Shown here in pieces: positions 32,014-42,777 of a DNA stretch of 64,000 nucleotides. The first letter of the stretch is position 1. Each line of letters starts with the position of its first letter. Where the stretch lies: contig WSQC01000009.1 of NCBI GenBank assembly GCA_013248845.1, positions 62,001-126,000 of the forward strand, written 5' to 3'. Both the position numbers and the translations under genes were made by a program. This DNA comes from Passalora sequoiae (Eukaryota > Ascomycota > Dothideomycetes > Mycosphaerellales > Mycosphaerellaceae). The notes below the pieces were generated by a model. That model worked only from the letters and a program-made list of their open reading frames with translations. It was not told where the DNA came from and searched no databases.

Positions 32014-33237
32014 ATGCAGCCACTCCAGAGAATGCAGGAGACAGAGCGCTGGGTCGAGGACCTCGATGTCGATACAGCTTCCTCGACATCAAGTGCTACT
32101 GGTGCTGGTGAGTGCTTGACCCCGTCTGCAACATCGTCTACTTCGTCCTCTCCTGCCTTGGGACTTCCAGCGCAGGATGAGAATGCTAGCCCTGCCGACC
32201 TCCTAGACGGAAACAACGACGAAGCAGCGTACAAAATCCTTCTTCCTGCCACACCAGCCGAGAATGACCACGAGGGTATTGTTGAGGTCAGCTCCCTGCC
32301 AACTTTAGCCGTGGCAGAAATCGAGGCTGGAATAAAGGCTAGTGAGTTGCGACAACAGCAGCTGCTACGCGAAATCCACGTCATGCTGTTTGAAAACGAG
32401 AAGAACGGTCGCAGAGAAGCTGACAATGATGACGGTGCCGCCAAATCCTCGAGTAGCTACTATCCTATTGACGACAATGTCGAGACAACACCACCGACTA
32501 TCGAAGCTGAAAATGAGCCGCTTGCAACAAGCTCCTCCTTGCACTCCTTTGCTGACGACGAGCACGATTATGAGCAGAATAGCGACGATACATCCAGCGT
32601 CTCGGACACGTATTACTCCTTCAACGACAGCTTCTCTGCCAAGTCTAACGGTCACGTCGACAACGCCTCTGACAACACTAACGACATCGCGACAATGGGG
32701 ACCATGACGCCACCATCTGGGTCTAGCGAGTCGAAGTCTATTGAAGATGGCAATGAGCTGGATGTAGTATACCCCCCACTCCTGGACGATAAGAACGAGC
32801 ACGAGCACGAGCAGGACAACGACGACGCCTCAAGCGCCTCCGGAGCGTACTACTCCCTTGCCGAGAGCTCCTCTACAAAGTCCAATAGCGACTCTCATGA
32901 CGCGTCTGCTTACTACGACAACTACGACAACGACAGCTCCTCCATTAGCGCCAACAATAACGCCGAGAACGCTTCCCCGCACATTGACGCTGACGACGCC
33001 GCATCCTCCGACGATAGCGAAGGCGGCGTCTCCCTCCCTATTTTCGAACCCGAAGAAGGCCTAGACTCCCTCGGGCCCGCAGCCCTCGTCCGCCGCGTTA
33101 TCGTCAGTCTCAGCGGTGATCTAGAGGCCCTTCGCGCTGAACCATCTCCCTTGCCTACAGAGGTAATACAAGCTATAAAGGAGGAGACTGCGGTAGAGAG
33201 TGTAAGGAGGTGTATAAGGAATGAGCTAGAGATATAG
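32014..33237 (+). CDS. Acidic Ser/Asp/Asn-rich protein with internal duplication, 407 aa
   Basis: The single frame starts with an ATG after CAGCC. Composition is strongly acidic (Asp, Glu) with many Ser and Asn. Residues 105-135 form a short helix (ASELRQQQLLREIHVMLFENE). Two related segments, near residues 183-222 and 262-300, share the order EH-D/E-E-Q-D-DDxSS-S-YYS-S-KSN, an internal duplication about 79 residues apart. The last 45 residues are helical (LVRRVIVSLSGDLEALR). No membrane segment or known domain. An acidic disordered protein could be a chaperone-like or transcription-activating factor; I cannot decide. Confidence 0.78.
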   Translation: MQPLQRMQETERWVEDLDVDTASSTSSATGAGECLTPSATSSTSSSPALGLPAQDENASPADLLDGNNDEAAYKILLPATPAENDHEGIVEVSSLPTLAVAEIEAGIKASELRQQQLLREIHVMLFENEKNGRREADNDDGAAKSSSSYYPIDDNVETTPPTIEAENEPLATSSSLHSFADDEHDYEQNSDDTSSVSDTYYSFNDSFSAKSNGHVDNASDNTNDIATMGTMTPPSGSSESKSIEDGNELDVVYPPLLDDKNEHEHEQDNDDASSASGAYYSLAESSSTKSNSDSHDASAYYDNYDNDSSSISANNNAENASPHIDADDAASSDDSEGGVSLPIFEPEEGLDSLGPAALVRRVIVSLSGDLEALRAEPSPLPTEVIQAIKEETAVESVRRCIRNELEI

Positions 33238-34832
33238 AGGGATAACCCTAAGGCCTCGTACTGACTGCTACTACCCATCCTTGACTGTTAGGACTTCTCA
33301 AGTTGCAAAGTGATCTTCGGGCCTGCCCTTATTACGAATTGGGATCCGGAAATGTATTAGCCGTCGTTGATTCTAGTCGCTTCTTCGTTCTTACTGTAGC
33401 AGCGTCCGCCCTTTGGTGCTGTATGTCCTCAGGACAACGGCTTTCATAGCCCTCCTAGTTCGGCTGTCGGTAGCATCGCAAGGAGATCCAAACACAAGTC
33501 TGCGTACAAAAATGGCGGGCAGTGCTCAATCAGGGTTGAGTAAGGTCAGTCTCAACATCACTGTCGCTGTCGGACTCGTCTTCATCGTCGGGTTAGTCCT
33601 CGCGTGATAGTAATGGTGCACTAGAGACGTCATCAATCTCTACCATGCCCTCGTTTATGTTTATGATCATCGTAGGCTTTGCTGGTCCGAGAAACTTTCT
33701 TGCCTCATCTTGAGCTTATGTGACACACTGCTAGCTCGGCTATCAATGATCTCTAGAAGCTTTAGCTGCTATGATTGCTGCTTGTGACACCGTCTCCACA
33801 TCTCCTGTGGCCGACCCTGCGATCAAAAAAAATTTCAGTCCACAAAGTCTTGCCTTTCGCTCCTCCACTGTCGACTGAGTCAGCTGCTGGAGGAGCTATG
33901 GATCCCTCCTGCTCCACATCTGTGGTTCCGCTCTGATGGTACGGATTTTCTCGAGAAACTCATGTCTCTCCTTACCGGCGTTAGCAAGTGTTCGCTGACA
34001 TTCAATCTCCTTCAAGCGCGCTTAGCCGGCGCTTGCTGTCCTCGTCCATGCTCGAGATACCTATAACTAAAGCGTGCCGCACTCCTTGACGTCACATATA
34101 GGGCGTTGTTATGTCGCATTGTGCCGTTGTCTGTAGCAGTGACCGCGGCATTATGCAATGCAGTTTGTGTCGGGGATTGGAAGACCATCTGCTTGGGTTG
34201 CTCGTTATCTTGGTTGTCACCTTCAGACCACTGCTTGTGCGCCGTTCGTTGTTGCGATGTCGCCTACTCATGCGCTGAGGATGCTATGCATGAACAAAGA
34301 TTCTTCTAGCTAGAGCCATCAACTGCAGCCGCTAACCATTAGTAGAGTCGTAAGGTCGAGGATGCCAGCCTCGCAGCCAAGGCATAGCCCCGTAGGCGTG
34401 TTGACCGAAACCTTCGCCTCTAACGATGTCACTCTTGTAATAGCTCAGACTCTGGGACCAGAATTGGGAGAGTCCAGTTTGTAGCTCGGTAGTGAGATCG
34501 AGATCCGAAGGACTGACCAACGCATGATCTTGTATGGAAGAGCAAGAGCAAAGACAAGGTGCGCTTTAGTAGTGCAATAAATGGCGATGACAGAGGCGTG
34601 ATGCGCTGACCATAAAGTGCCGGCCAGAGTACATTCGCTGCGCTGTACAAAAGCGTGAGAATGGAGACTGCCTCGAGTAGTCGCCGAATCAGCCCCCGTG
34701 GCCCTGTAAAAGATGTGCAGCGGGAGAGATTGGCTAGTGTCGAAATTCGTTCAAAGAGATTCAGGCGCTATGTTGGTTATGCGATGATAGTGGAGGTGAT
34801 CGGTCCTTTGGCCAGCAGGGAGTCAATGGCGC

Positions 34833-34895
34833 ATTGTCTTAGCGCGTACATACATTGTCCTGGCGCATACATGTATTGTGCCGGCGCGTACATGT
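34833..34895 (+). repeat. 21-bp tandem repeat, three copies
   Basis: Units start at 34833, 34854 and 34875, each ATTGT-(N)-GCGCxTACAT. On the plus strand the 80-codon frame 34655-34897 reads them as a repeated heptad-length unit (variants of HCPGAYM). Whether that frame is translated is doubtful. Confidence 0.8.
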
Positions 34896-37040
34896 AAACG
34901 CATTCGATTGGCGCATGCTGATCTCGTGCCAGGCCCACCGTCTTCGATACGTATTGAGTCCAATTTGATACCAGTCCAGAGCATACGATGGAGCCTAAGA
35001 TCCTTCCAGCCTTCTACTCACTGGCATGATTGACCCAGTATGCCTTCCAGAGCCGAGCTGCCAGCATATTATACGTATCAAAGCTGACCTCTTCCATACC
35101 GACGGAGCAACACCGCGTCAATGGTCGCAAAACCCGAAAAGTACGGCATCACGGCCATCTCGTATAGTGGCATTGAAAGCACAGCTATTAGCTATCCCAG
35201 CACCGTTGCGATCTGAGATTATCCGTGGCCGGCGGCAACATACATTCACGCTCCGAAACATCGGCAAGACAAGGGCCCGTCTGTATACAGCCTTGGCCAG
35301 CGGTCATAACTCCCTATACAGCCATGGCAAAAAGCACATCTTTGCAGAAGCCGCTTAGCACTTTCACCCCTTCATAACACACGTCAACTATTGAAAACAA
35401 CAGGATTTTACGATCAAAGGCGGTGCCGCTACATCTCTGGCTGAAGACGATCGTTCAGACTCCCGAGGCGAGCTCTTGTGCTGAGCATCAGTCTTGCACC
35501 TGCAACTGGTTTTCCATGGATTCCTTCTAACAGCCAGTCACCCGAACGCATATTGGCGTGAGTCTTCTGCTCTCGTGCTCGATACAGAGTCCGACACTTC
35601 TTGCGGGACAGTTTCACTAGATACTGCTGATTCTCAGTGGCTGGGCGGCATTTCGGCGCGTGTCAAGTGTTGCAACTTGTTATGTAGTGGTCTGGTTGTT
35701 GTGTGGCGCAGGAACATTTGTTCGCAGAAGGCTGCTCCTGCTCATAGCGCTGCCTATGTAGCCGGCTTCGTGCTTGCTCCGCATGCTGATGGCATCATGT
35801 TCCTCTTGTCTTGCTTGTTCTTCCTTGGTCCTGGTACTTTTCTTGCTCGGTGGTTGCAACCAGAGATGTACCGCCCAGGCAGCGTAGCAGCACTGAATTC
35901 GATTGTGAAAAGTGGAGACGTCGCGACGCTCTTATGACCTGTTGTTGTTCATCAGCGGACGAATGCCCAAGCTGTGGTGCTGTTTTGAATACTGCTCTGG
36001 CGAACAATTGGTAGATGTGCAGGTATAGTACTGTTTGGCAGCGAAGAAAGCAACAGCACGGTCTCGCTGCTCCCTCGCCATCAAGCAACCTTGAGCAGTA
36101 CTGTCCCAGGGCCGTTTGAGTGCAGCACAAGGCTCGTCTCGAATGTCCCGCCTGGTATAAATGATGATGGTTTGGCTTGATGTTCCTGGGGTAGTCCCAG
36201 TGACACTCGGTTTCGCACTTCCTCAAGTTGCATTCGTGCCAGCCTAACTTTCCTTCGCTGCAGGATATGTGACCTTGACCGGTCAAAGCATGGCTTCTCC
36301 TGCCGTTCGCCATGGCAAACATGACGTCGCCGATAAGATCCAGCAGCAGCATCTCAGATGTGAAAATGGAACAGCATGATGTCAGCGACTGCCTTTGCTG
36401 CAGGTAGGCTCCGGGACTGTGGCTGTCGTGGCCACAGTGCTGTTTGGAGACTGTGCTTGTTATGCGTCGTACCATCGATGACTCCATGCCTGTGTCATCT
36501 TCATGAAGATCGTGCCAGCTCAATATTCGTCGTTGCTTTATTGTTCAACTGATGCGTGCGGAAGAAAGAGTCCATCTCGCCTCCAGGCATCGTCGGTCTG
36601 ATGAGGACACTGTGGACCGTTACGAGCGCCCGGTCCACAGAATGCTCACTGCATTCGAAAGGAAATTTGCCAAAGCTTGCACGCGACTGCCAGAATGAAG
36701 GTTGCGCATAATATGATATACACCACTTCCCACCAAGCATACTCATATTATCCATACGTAGAGGCTCGGGGTCATCTCTCCTTCAACACACGTCGTATTG
36801 ACCAAAAGCCTAGTTTGGCGTGCTCGTGAGTTCGTGGAGAAATTCCTCAGATTGTCATGTGCATATGTGATGCGTGTGGTGGAGAGGTGGTCGTAGGCAA
36901 GCAAGCAGTGTTTGTGTCTATCCACAGTATCAGTAGCAGCAGTCTGCGCTTGATCTGTGTGTAACTACATGTATCCGCTCATGTGCCTTAGAGCTGGTGG
37001 CCTTGCAGTGTCTTGACCCCGAAGGATTTGCTGCTGCGAT

Positions 37041-37371
37041 TTCGCATTTGTAAGGGTAAAACGTCAATAGACCCATTACTACAGTTGTAAGCTGTTTCGA
37101 GGTCGAAGCATCTTCGGGAAATGAGCCTCCGAACAGATGGGTTTGTCTTTGACGAATAGGCAACGGGTGTGAGGAGAGAGACAGCACTACCATGACGCAA
37201 GCCGTGCAACAGCGGATGAAGCACATGCTAGCTTCGCATTTGTTTTGCTCTGTTCTGAGTTGATGCCTGACAAATGCTACAATGCGGGGAAAAGCCAAGC
37301 TTTTCCGTTTCTCGGACAACAAATGCTAACAACTCCGCAAGGCCCTGACCGCGCATCAAACAGATGCGAAG
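37041..37371. repeat. Cluster A of the AAACAAATGCGAA motif
   Basis: TTCGCATTTGTAA at 37041, TTCGCATTTGTTTT at 37233-37246 and, in the opposite orientation, AAACAGATGCGAAG at 37358-37371, with partial matches near 37270 and 37320. It is sparser than the clusters at 41.8, 47.1 and 57.8 kb. Confidence 0.5.
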
Positions 37372-37690
37372 TACTCTGTTCTGATCCAATGAAATGATAA
37401 CAGGCAGCTTCAATACTGCCGTCTCTGCAGGAAGCCACCTGCTGCTTGTTTCATATCTACATTTATCTCGACTTGTTCGCTGTTACGCTTCATCATCCGT
37501 GCACGAGCGCGATACAGACCTTCCAGCGAGCAGTCGCTCAATCAGACGCCCTTTCCTCAAGCCTACAGACGACTCAAAACGTGCTTCATGACCTCGGACG
37601 ATGAAGTGACGGTCGGCGCATCTCACGCGTGCATACATTTCCGTATGCATAACGCTCGTGCACTAGCAGCCCCGCGTTCGGAGGTGGGCT

Positions 37691-40684
37691 ATGGCTAGGT
37701 TGAACAATCGCAGCACGCCTGGCAAGATGCTTCGAGTATCATCATTGGCACAACCACAGACCACGATACAACCTGCTGCGACGATCCCTCCGACGACGAC
37801 ACCATCTGAAGCGGCGTCACGACCACAAGCGGCCGCTCTCGCGACTGAAGCCAGACCAACGGCACGAAGAAAAACAAAGGCACCACCAAAGCGCCGGCCT
37901 CGAAAGACGAACGAGCGATCTTCGCCCCACTTGGCACATTCGCCTGCTGGACAACTTGCAGAGCAGCATGATCACATTGTCAGACAGCAGGGACAGGCTG
38001 CAGGAGAAGGAGACGAGCAAAGCGCAGGACAAATTGATGCGACCGAGGATGACATCTCCGAACGTCTTGACACAATCAAGGAAGAGATCGAGACCGACCC
38101 ACAACAAGCGCTGGAATCGTACCGCGTGCTGTGGCAGGAACACAAAATTCAGGAGATTGCGGCACCAGCAGTGGAGAACCATCCTAAGCACGAACCTGTG
38201 AGGGTACAACTACAGGCGTTCTTCGACTTTACATACTGCAATCCTACCATCACCGACAAGGACATTCGCAGTAATGTGCATATCCTTCAGTCTGAGAAAT
38301 TCGAGTGGCACAACGCAATGAGCGGCCTCCGGCTGTACGCTCAGTTCGGCAAGGATGGCTTGACGCGAATCTTCATGATCGACCTTCGCAAGTTGGCTGG
38401 CATGCGCGGCCCAGCGACGGTGAACTCAGCGGCAGAGGGATCCGCTCAGGACAGCCAGAAACAGCCGGATCAGTGCGATGAGACAACATGCACTGGGCTC
38501 ACGTTCGCGCAAGCAGTCGACCTATTGGATGAAGCACGACATTCACGGCTGCTTCGAGAAGGCACATCCAGGGGTGATAGCAAGACGGCAGCGTGGCGGC
38601 CAAAAGACTGCCGAGTTGCAAAGAAGCTGGCTCAGGAAAGGTTCAACATGCACTCTCCACCAAAAGCTACTTCCACGCGTAAGAGCAAACGTGTGCCACA
38701 GCAGCCCACTCCTGAATCCGAGGTCGGCGAAGAGCGAGAGAATGGGAGTGAAGATGAGGGCGACACCACAAGCGAACAGGGCGTGTTGACAGAACGAGGC
38801 GGCAATACGGGCCAGAATGGTGGACAATCAGGCCACGTTATGGCAGGTCAGGACAGCATAGCGGATGAGGAGGACAGTGCAGGTCGGGTCAGTACGACAG
38901 ATGATGATGACGCGCAGCACGACGATAGTGTGATGGGTTGTGATGCAGATCTGGCCGGCGCTGCAGACGGTCAGTTTGATCGGGATGGTGGTGATAGCTC
39001 ACCGGAGCGGGAGCAAGGTCGTGGTGTGGCTGCTCACAATGTCCTCGAGGATCGACCTTCCTTCGCAGATGTTGATGAATCCCTGTCATTCAACTTGTGG
39101 GACGGCCCGACTCCGCCCTTTCCAACTACGCGCGCCACGAACCCCGCTACCACACTTACTTCACAACAGCAACAACACGTTCAAGCCCGCGAACATCAGC
39201 AAACGCGACATCGACACGATGACCAATACCAGCAGCAACAACTGAAGCGATACTTGCACGATACGTCGCCGTCGCGATCGTCTTTGTTGCCGCCGCAGCC
39301 GGAGCATTTGCCATCACCTACCCGACGACTCCACGATTCTCCGCCTGCATCGCCGCCGGTCGATCAGCGCCCGGGCTCTCCTGGACACCACAGCTCCCAC
39401 CTGGCAGACAACATGATGAAAGGTGGCAGGACCAACAAGCGGAAACGCGACATCTCTCCAACACCATCCGGACTACGCGGCCCAGCGCACGGCGAAGGTC
39501 AGACATCCGCTTTCAAGCGCACATATATCGATGCTGCCAACGCCTCTTGCGATGCCAACGCGCGACCGTGGTCCGACGTCTTGAGGCTCGCTCGGACATT
39601 CCTGACTACCTTCTCTGCTGGATGCCATCTTCGTGACTCCATCGACACTGAAAGCCGTCACGACTTCCTCACAATATTCCATTCCGACAACGATGCTGAC
39701 AGTAACGTGGACGACGGCCAAGCACCGTACTTCTTTCTCGCTCTTATCGCTCCACGCATAGAAGATCCCATGCCCGAGCATGATGTCGCCAATCACGCTG
39801 GCTGGGCACTGGTCTGTATGCAGCGCGACGACGCACACGCCGCAAGCATCACAGTGTACGCCGATTCGTCAACAATCAACTTCGGGACACTAAGGGCATG
39901 TGTTCCTGCTGAGCTGGCTATTGAACTCGAGGGTGTTTCAGATGATTCGCATATCCGGAAACCTCTGCCTACGCATCTTGATGTCCACAATGATGACCCT
40001 AGTGGTTTCATTCGATGCATTGCTGCCGCCACTTGCTACATTGTCGATGTGCCGCTGCCAGACAAGATCTTTGTGTGGGCATGGATCGGCGCGCTCGCTG
40101 TTTTGAGCAATTCCCAGTCTCGTGGTCGCATCTCAGAAGTCATGAACAACATGGAGCTTCCCGAGCTGCCTGTGCCCACCGAGGGAGCGGTATTCAACCA
40201 GACTCGGTCCAAAGCAAGCCTGACCACTATTAGGAATGGTCTTGATGCTTTTGAGACTGACCTCATAACACTTGCTAATGGAGCCAGCACGCTTCGGGAC
40301 TACTCAAAAAGCTTGCAATTGATCCGTCAATGCGCAGACGCGGCGCCTCAACCTCCTACCACGGCTTTCACTGCAGATATCGACAGCATCATTTCAACCT
40401 GTACAAGCTTCCTTACCAGCTTAGAATCGACCGATCCAAATCGTTCTGCTGCGGAGCGAATGTTACAAGACTATGAACGACGGAAGGCCGAAGCACTCGC
40501 GAAGCGAGGGCTGTCCGGAGGATTGCGTGATCTGGTAACCTGGACAAGTATGAGCCTTGGGGAAGTCGCTGCTGTGCAGCAGGCAAATTCCAACAAGAAG
40601 GCCAAGCTGGTCAATGAGCTCGGTGAGCTTGTGAATGCAGGTCAAGCTATTGTGGATGCTCACAAGGTAGAGGACGAGGATTGA
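37691..40684 (+). CDS. 997-aa protein with a degenerate Ulp1/C48-like C-terminal half
   Basis: The ATG at 37691 opens a 997-codon frame. Residues 1-140 are basic and Pro/Ala-rich. Residues 170-250 appear folded (VQLQAFFDFTYCNP, LYAQFGKDGLTRIF). Residues 300-600 are acidic then Gln-rich, with a basic NLS-like KRKRD near 592. Residues 615-800 resemble a C48 cysteine-peptidase core: H702 in HAGWALV, D725 in VYADSS, and DDPSGFIRC at 768-776 where active members have D-C-G. H-to-D and D-to-site spacings (23 and 46) fit the family, but the nucleophile is missing. Residues 850-997 are helical. It is probably a non-catalytic relative; the C48 call is by pattern only. Confidence 0.8.
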   Translation: MARLNNRSTPGKMLRVSSLAQPQTTIQPAATIPPTTTPSEAASRPQAAALATEARPTARRKTKAPPKRRPRKTNERSSPHLAHSPAGQLAEQHDHIVRQQGQAAGEGDEQSAGQIDATEDDISERLDTIKEEIETDPQQALESYRVLWQEHKIQEIAAPAVENHPKHEPVRVQLQAFFDFTYCNPTITDKDIRSNVHILQSEKFEWHNAMSGLRLYAQFGKDGLTRIFMIDLRKLAGMRGPATVNSAAEGSAQDSQKQPDQCDETTCTGLTFAQAVDLLDEARHSRLLREGTSRGDSKTAAWRPKDCRVAKKLAQERFNMHSPPKATSTRKSKRVPQQPTPESEVGEERENGSEDEGDTTSEQGVLTERGGNTGQNGGQSGHVMAGQDSIADEEDSAGRVSTTDDDDAQHDDSVMGCDADLAGAADGQFDRDGGDSSPEREQGRGVAAHNVLEDRPSFADVDESLSFNLWDGPTPPFPTTRATNPATTLTSQQQQHVQAREHQQTRHRHDDQYQQQQLKRYLHDTSPSRSSLLPPQPEHLPSPTRRLHDSPPASPPVDQRPGSPGHHSSHLADNMMKGGRTNKRKRDISPTPSGLRGPAHGEGQTSAFKRTYIDAANASCDANARPWSDVLRLARTFLTTFSAGCHLRDSIDTESRHDFLTIFHSDNDADSNVDDGQAPYFFLALIAPRIEDPMPEHDVANHAGWALVCMQRDDAHAASITVYADSSTINFGTLRACVPAELAIELEGVSDDSHIRKPLPTHLDVHNDDPSGFIRCIAAATCYIVDVPLPDKIFVWAWIGALAVLSNSQSRGRISEVMNNMELPELPVPTEGAVFNQTRSKASLTTIRNGLDAFETDLITLANGASTLRDYSKSLQLIRQCADAAPQPPTTAFTADIDSIISTCTSFLTSLESTDPNRSAAERMLQDYERRKAEALAKRGLSGGLRDLVTWTSMSLGEVAAVQQANSNKKAKLVNELGELVNAGQAIVDAHKVEDED

Positions 40685-42172
40685 GGCTACAAAAGTGAAG
40701 CTTCGTCTTTGGAGTTGTTTTGAAGGCTCGGGAAGGGACGATGTTACTGGTGACTTACTGTACAGAGTCGGCCCTTTCGTGGCATAGGTGTGCAACAACG
40801 TAAAGTGGTCTCGATGTGGCGAACATCTGTACATTACACGCCGTCTGCCAGCCGGCAAGGCTTAGAATTCCAGTCGTCTTGAGGCGATAGTGTTGTTGAA
40901 AGTTTATGAGAGTGATACCACTTAGCTCAACCACAACTCATTGTGTCTCAAGCCTTTAGGAAGCTCTGCTCACTTTGATCTGCGGCATTTTGAGAGTCTC
41001 TGATAAAGCCTCTGTACACAGATCTTCGTCCTCGATCCTGACAGGAGTTTGAGTCTCGCCAGGAGGAATCATAAGAACGAACACAAAATGAGACCTCATG
41101 ATGGTATCTTGGAGATGAGTTGTCCGCGGCTACAGACAGTCGCGACGATTCTGACCCAAGATGCTACCTCCTAATTCGCTTGAATCACGGCTTTCTCTGA
41201 ACACGCTGATTGACGCTGCATACATCTCTACGGGAGTTCGCAGCACCAACGAGCGGGACTCTCGTGTATAGAGAGATAACGACGTCGTCTCTCGTCTTCA
41301 ACAGAAAGTAGAAGAGATAAGATGCCATTGTTGATCACCAAGAGCGGGTTCTCATGAATGGAGCCAGACTTCATTGAGGTCTTTAATCTTGTATGATGCG
41401 ATCGAAGAACGATCAGTATAGGAACCACGCGTACAAGAAACAAGCAGCTTAGTATGACGGCTCACTACTTATGAATCCTACAGGATCTTAGCTTCTTAGA
41501 CATAAGAATGAGACCAGACATCTTTTTCAAGATCCACGTCGGAAGGCCAGCGGCGTCCAGTGCAGTACTCCTTCGCTTCCACGTACGTTACCAAATCACA
41601 GGGATCCACGCCTACGCTTGGAAGTCTGGAGATGCACGTCAGCTGCTTTGAGATCCAGCGTTGCTACGTCAGTGGACGAAAGAAAGTCCAGCACACTTTT
41701 GCTTTAGCGATGTAGCTGGGAAGGTAAGGAAAGTGCAGCGCCTGATCTTGATGATTGCGATGGCCTGTCAGTACAACGAGCTCCTCAGTAGGGCGTGAAG
41801 CTGCCCGAGGACTGCAGTCACGTTTGCCATGGCCAAAGTTATTCGCATTTGTTTGGGGAGCTGTGGTCCTCGCATTTGTTTTGAAAGCTGGAGCTTCGCA
41901 TTTATTCGCTAAGTATTGTGTCTGCATCGCAAGTCGCATTCACTTGCTTCGACGGAAGAGCCTCGCTTTTGTTCTCGCATTATGATCTCTCTTAGCTTCA
42001 GATGAGTCAAGAATCTCATAGAGATATGAGCGACTGCTGCATGTGACGACTCGCATTGCTTATATGTTACAGTGTGTCGCCAAAGATGTCTTCCCCTCGG
42101 TAGCAGCTCCCTAATAGGGAGCTCCCGATGTACACACAGGAAGAAACTCAAATCTCAGAAACTCTAAATCAG
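40685..42172. other. Intergenic, no supported gene, contains motif cluster B
   Basis: Only short frames (up to 131 codons, antisense to the end of the 37691 gene). Cluster B of the 13-bp motif lies at 41842-41980. Confidence 0.45.
41842..41980. repeat. Cluster B of the AAACAAATGCGAA motif
   Basis: Read as its complement: TTCGCATTTGTTT at 41842-41854, CTCGCATTTGTTTT at 41869-41882, TTCGCATTTATT at 41895-41906, with weaker copies at about 41933 and 41963-41980. Spacers of 10-20 bp are unrelated to one another. Confidence 0.6.
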
Positions 42173-42777
42173 TACTTCAGCGTATCGATTCCCTCGAATA
42201 ACAGCACAACGCACCGAGTGATGCGTAATATGAATGGATATATCGATAGTATATCAGTGAAAGTAGGGTATGTGCGAGTCTTGAAGCGAAGTACCTACGA
42301 ACAAGCTACGGACAAGCTACGGACAGTCGAATCGCGACATACTCAGTACGACTCGCTTCAGACCCTATACCCTCTTTTTTAGGCTTAGCGGTCTGGGTCT
42401 AAAGTCTTACGAGATAATTCATACCGCAGAATGCGCATACTTCAGGTATATTTAGGTATATTCGAAGCCTATTCGCGTAACAACACACCGAGTTATGCGT
42501 AATATAAATATATAGATCGATAGTATATAAGTATAAGTAGGGAACTGTGGATTCATATTGCGCATAACCAGTATATTATACGAATATCGGAAGAATGTTA
42601 CAGAAAGTTGAGTACTAAGAATGTCGTTTTTTGACTGTTCGCAGCTTGTTCGTAGGCACTTCGCTTCAAGACTCGCACATACCCTACTTTCACTGATATA
42701 CTATCGATATATCCATTCATATTACGCATCACTCGGTGCGTTGTGCTGTTATTCGAGGGAATCGATACGCTGAAGTA
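42173..42777. repeat. Inverted-repeat element with 135-bp arms
   Basis: The left arm (42173-42307) begins TACTTCAGCGTATCGATT. The right arm (42643-42777) is its near-perfect reverse complement. The 335-bp spacer contains a third, degenerate, direct partial copy at about 42486-42548 in which many G positions became A. The arms would fold into a long hairpin if transcribed. It encodes nothing convincing; the frame visible in both arms is the same sequence read twice. It may be a foldback or MITE-like element or a rearranged pair of short repeats. Confidence 0.85.

Larger units (their letters stand above)
33238..37690. other. 4.4-kb gene-poor stretch
   Basis: No frame is convincing. At 33413-33607 a 64-codon frame begins with TTG; from its internal ATG at 33511 it would give a 31-residue peptide with one hydrophobic segment (ITVAVGLVFIVGLVLA). 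At 35795-36523 a 242-codon minus-strand frame is Cys/His-rich (CSEGK, CNLRKCETEC) and could be a decayed or small secreted protein, but lacks a signal peptide. At 35494-35937 a plus-strand frame overlaps it. The 21-bp repeat at 34833 and the first AAACAAATGCGAA motifs (37041 onward) lie here. Confidence 0.45.

Noticed and set aside
35795..36523. 242-codon Cys/His-rich minus-strand frame
   Set aside because: Cysteine pattern suggestive of a small secreted protein, but no signal peptide and overlapped by a plus-strand frame; left as a note only.
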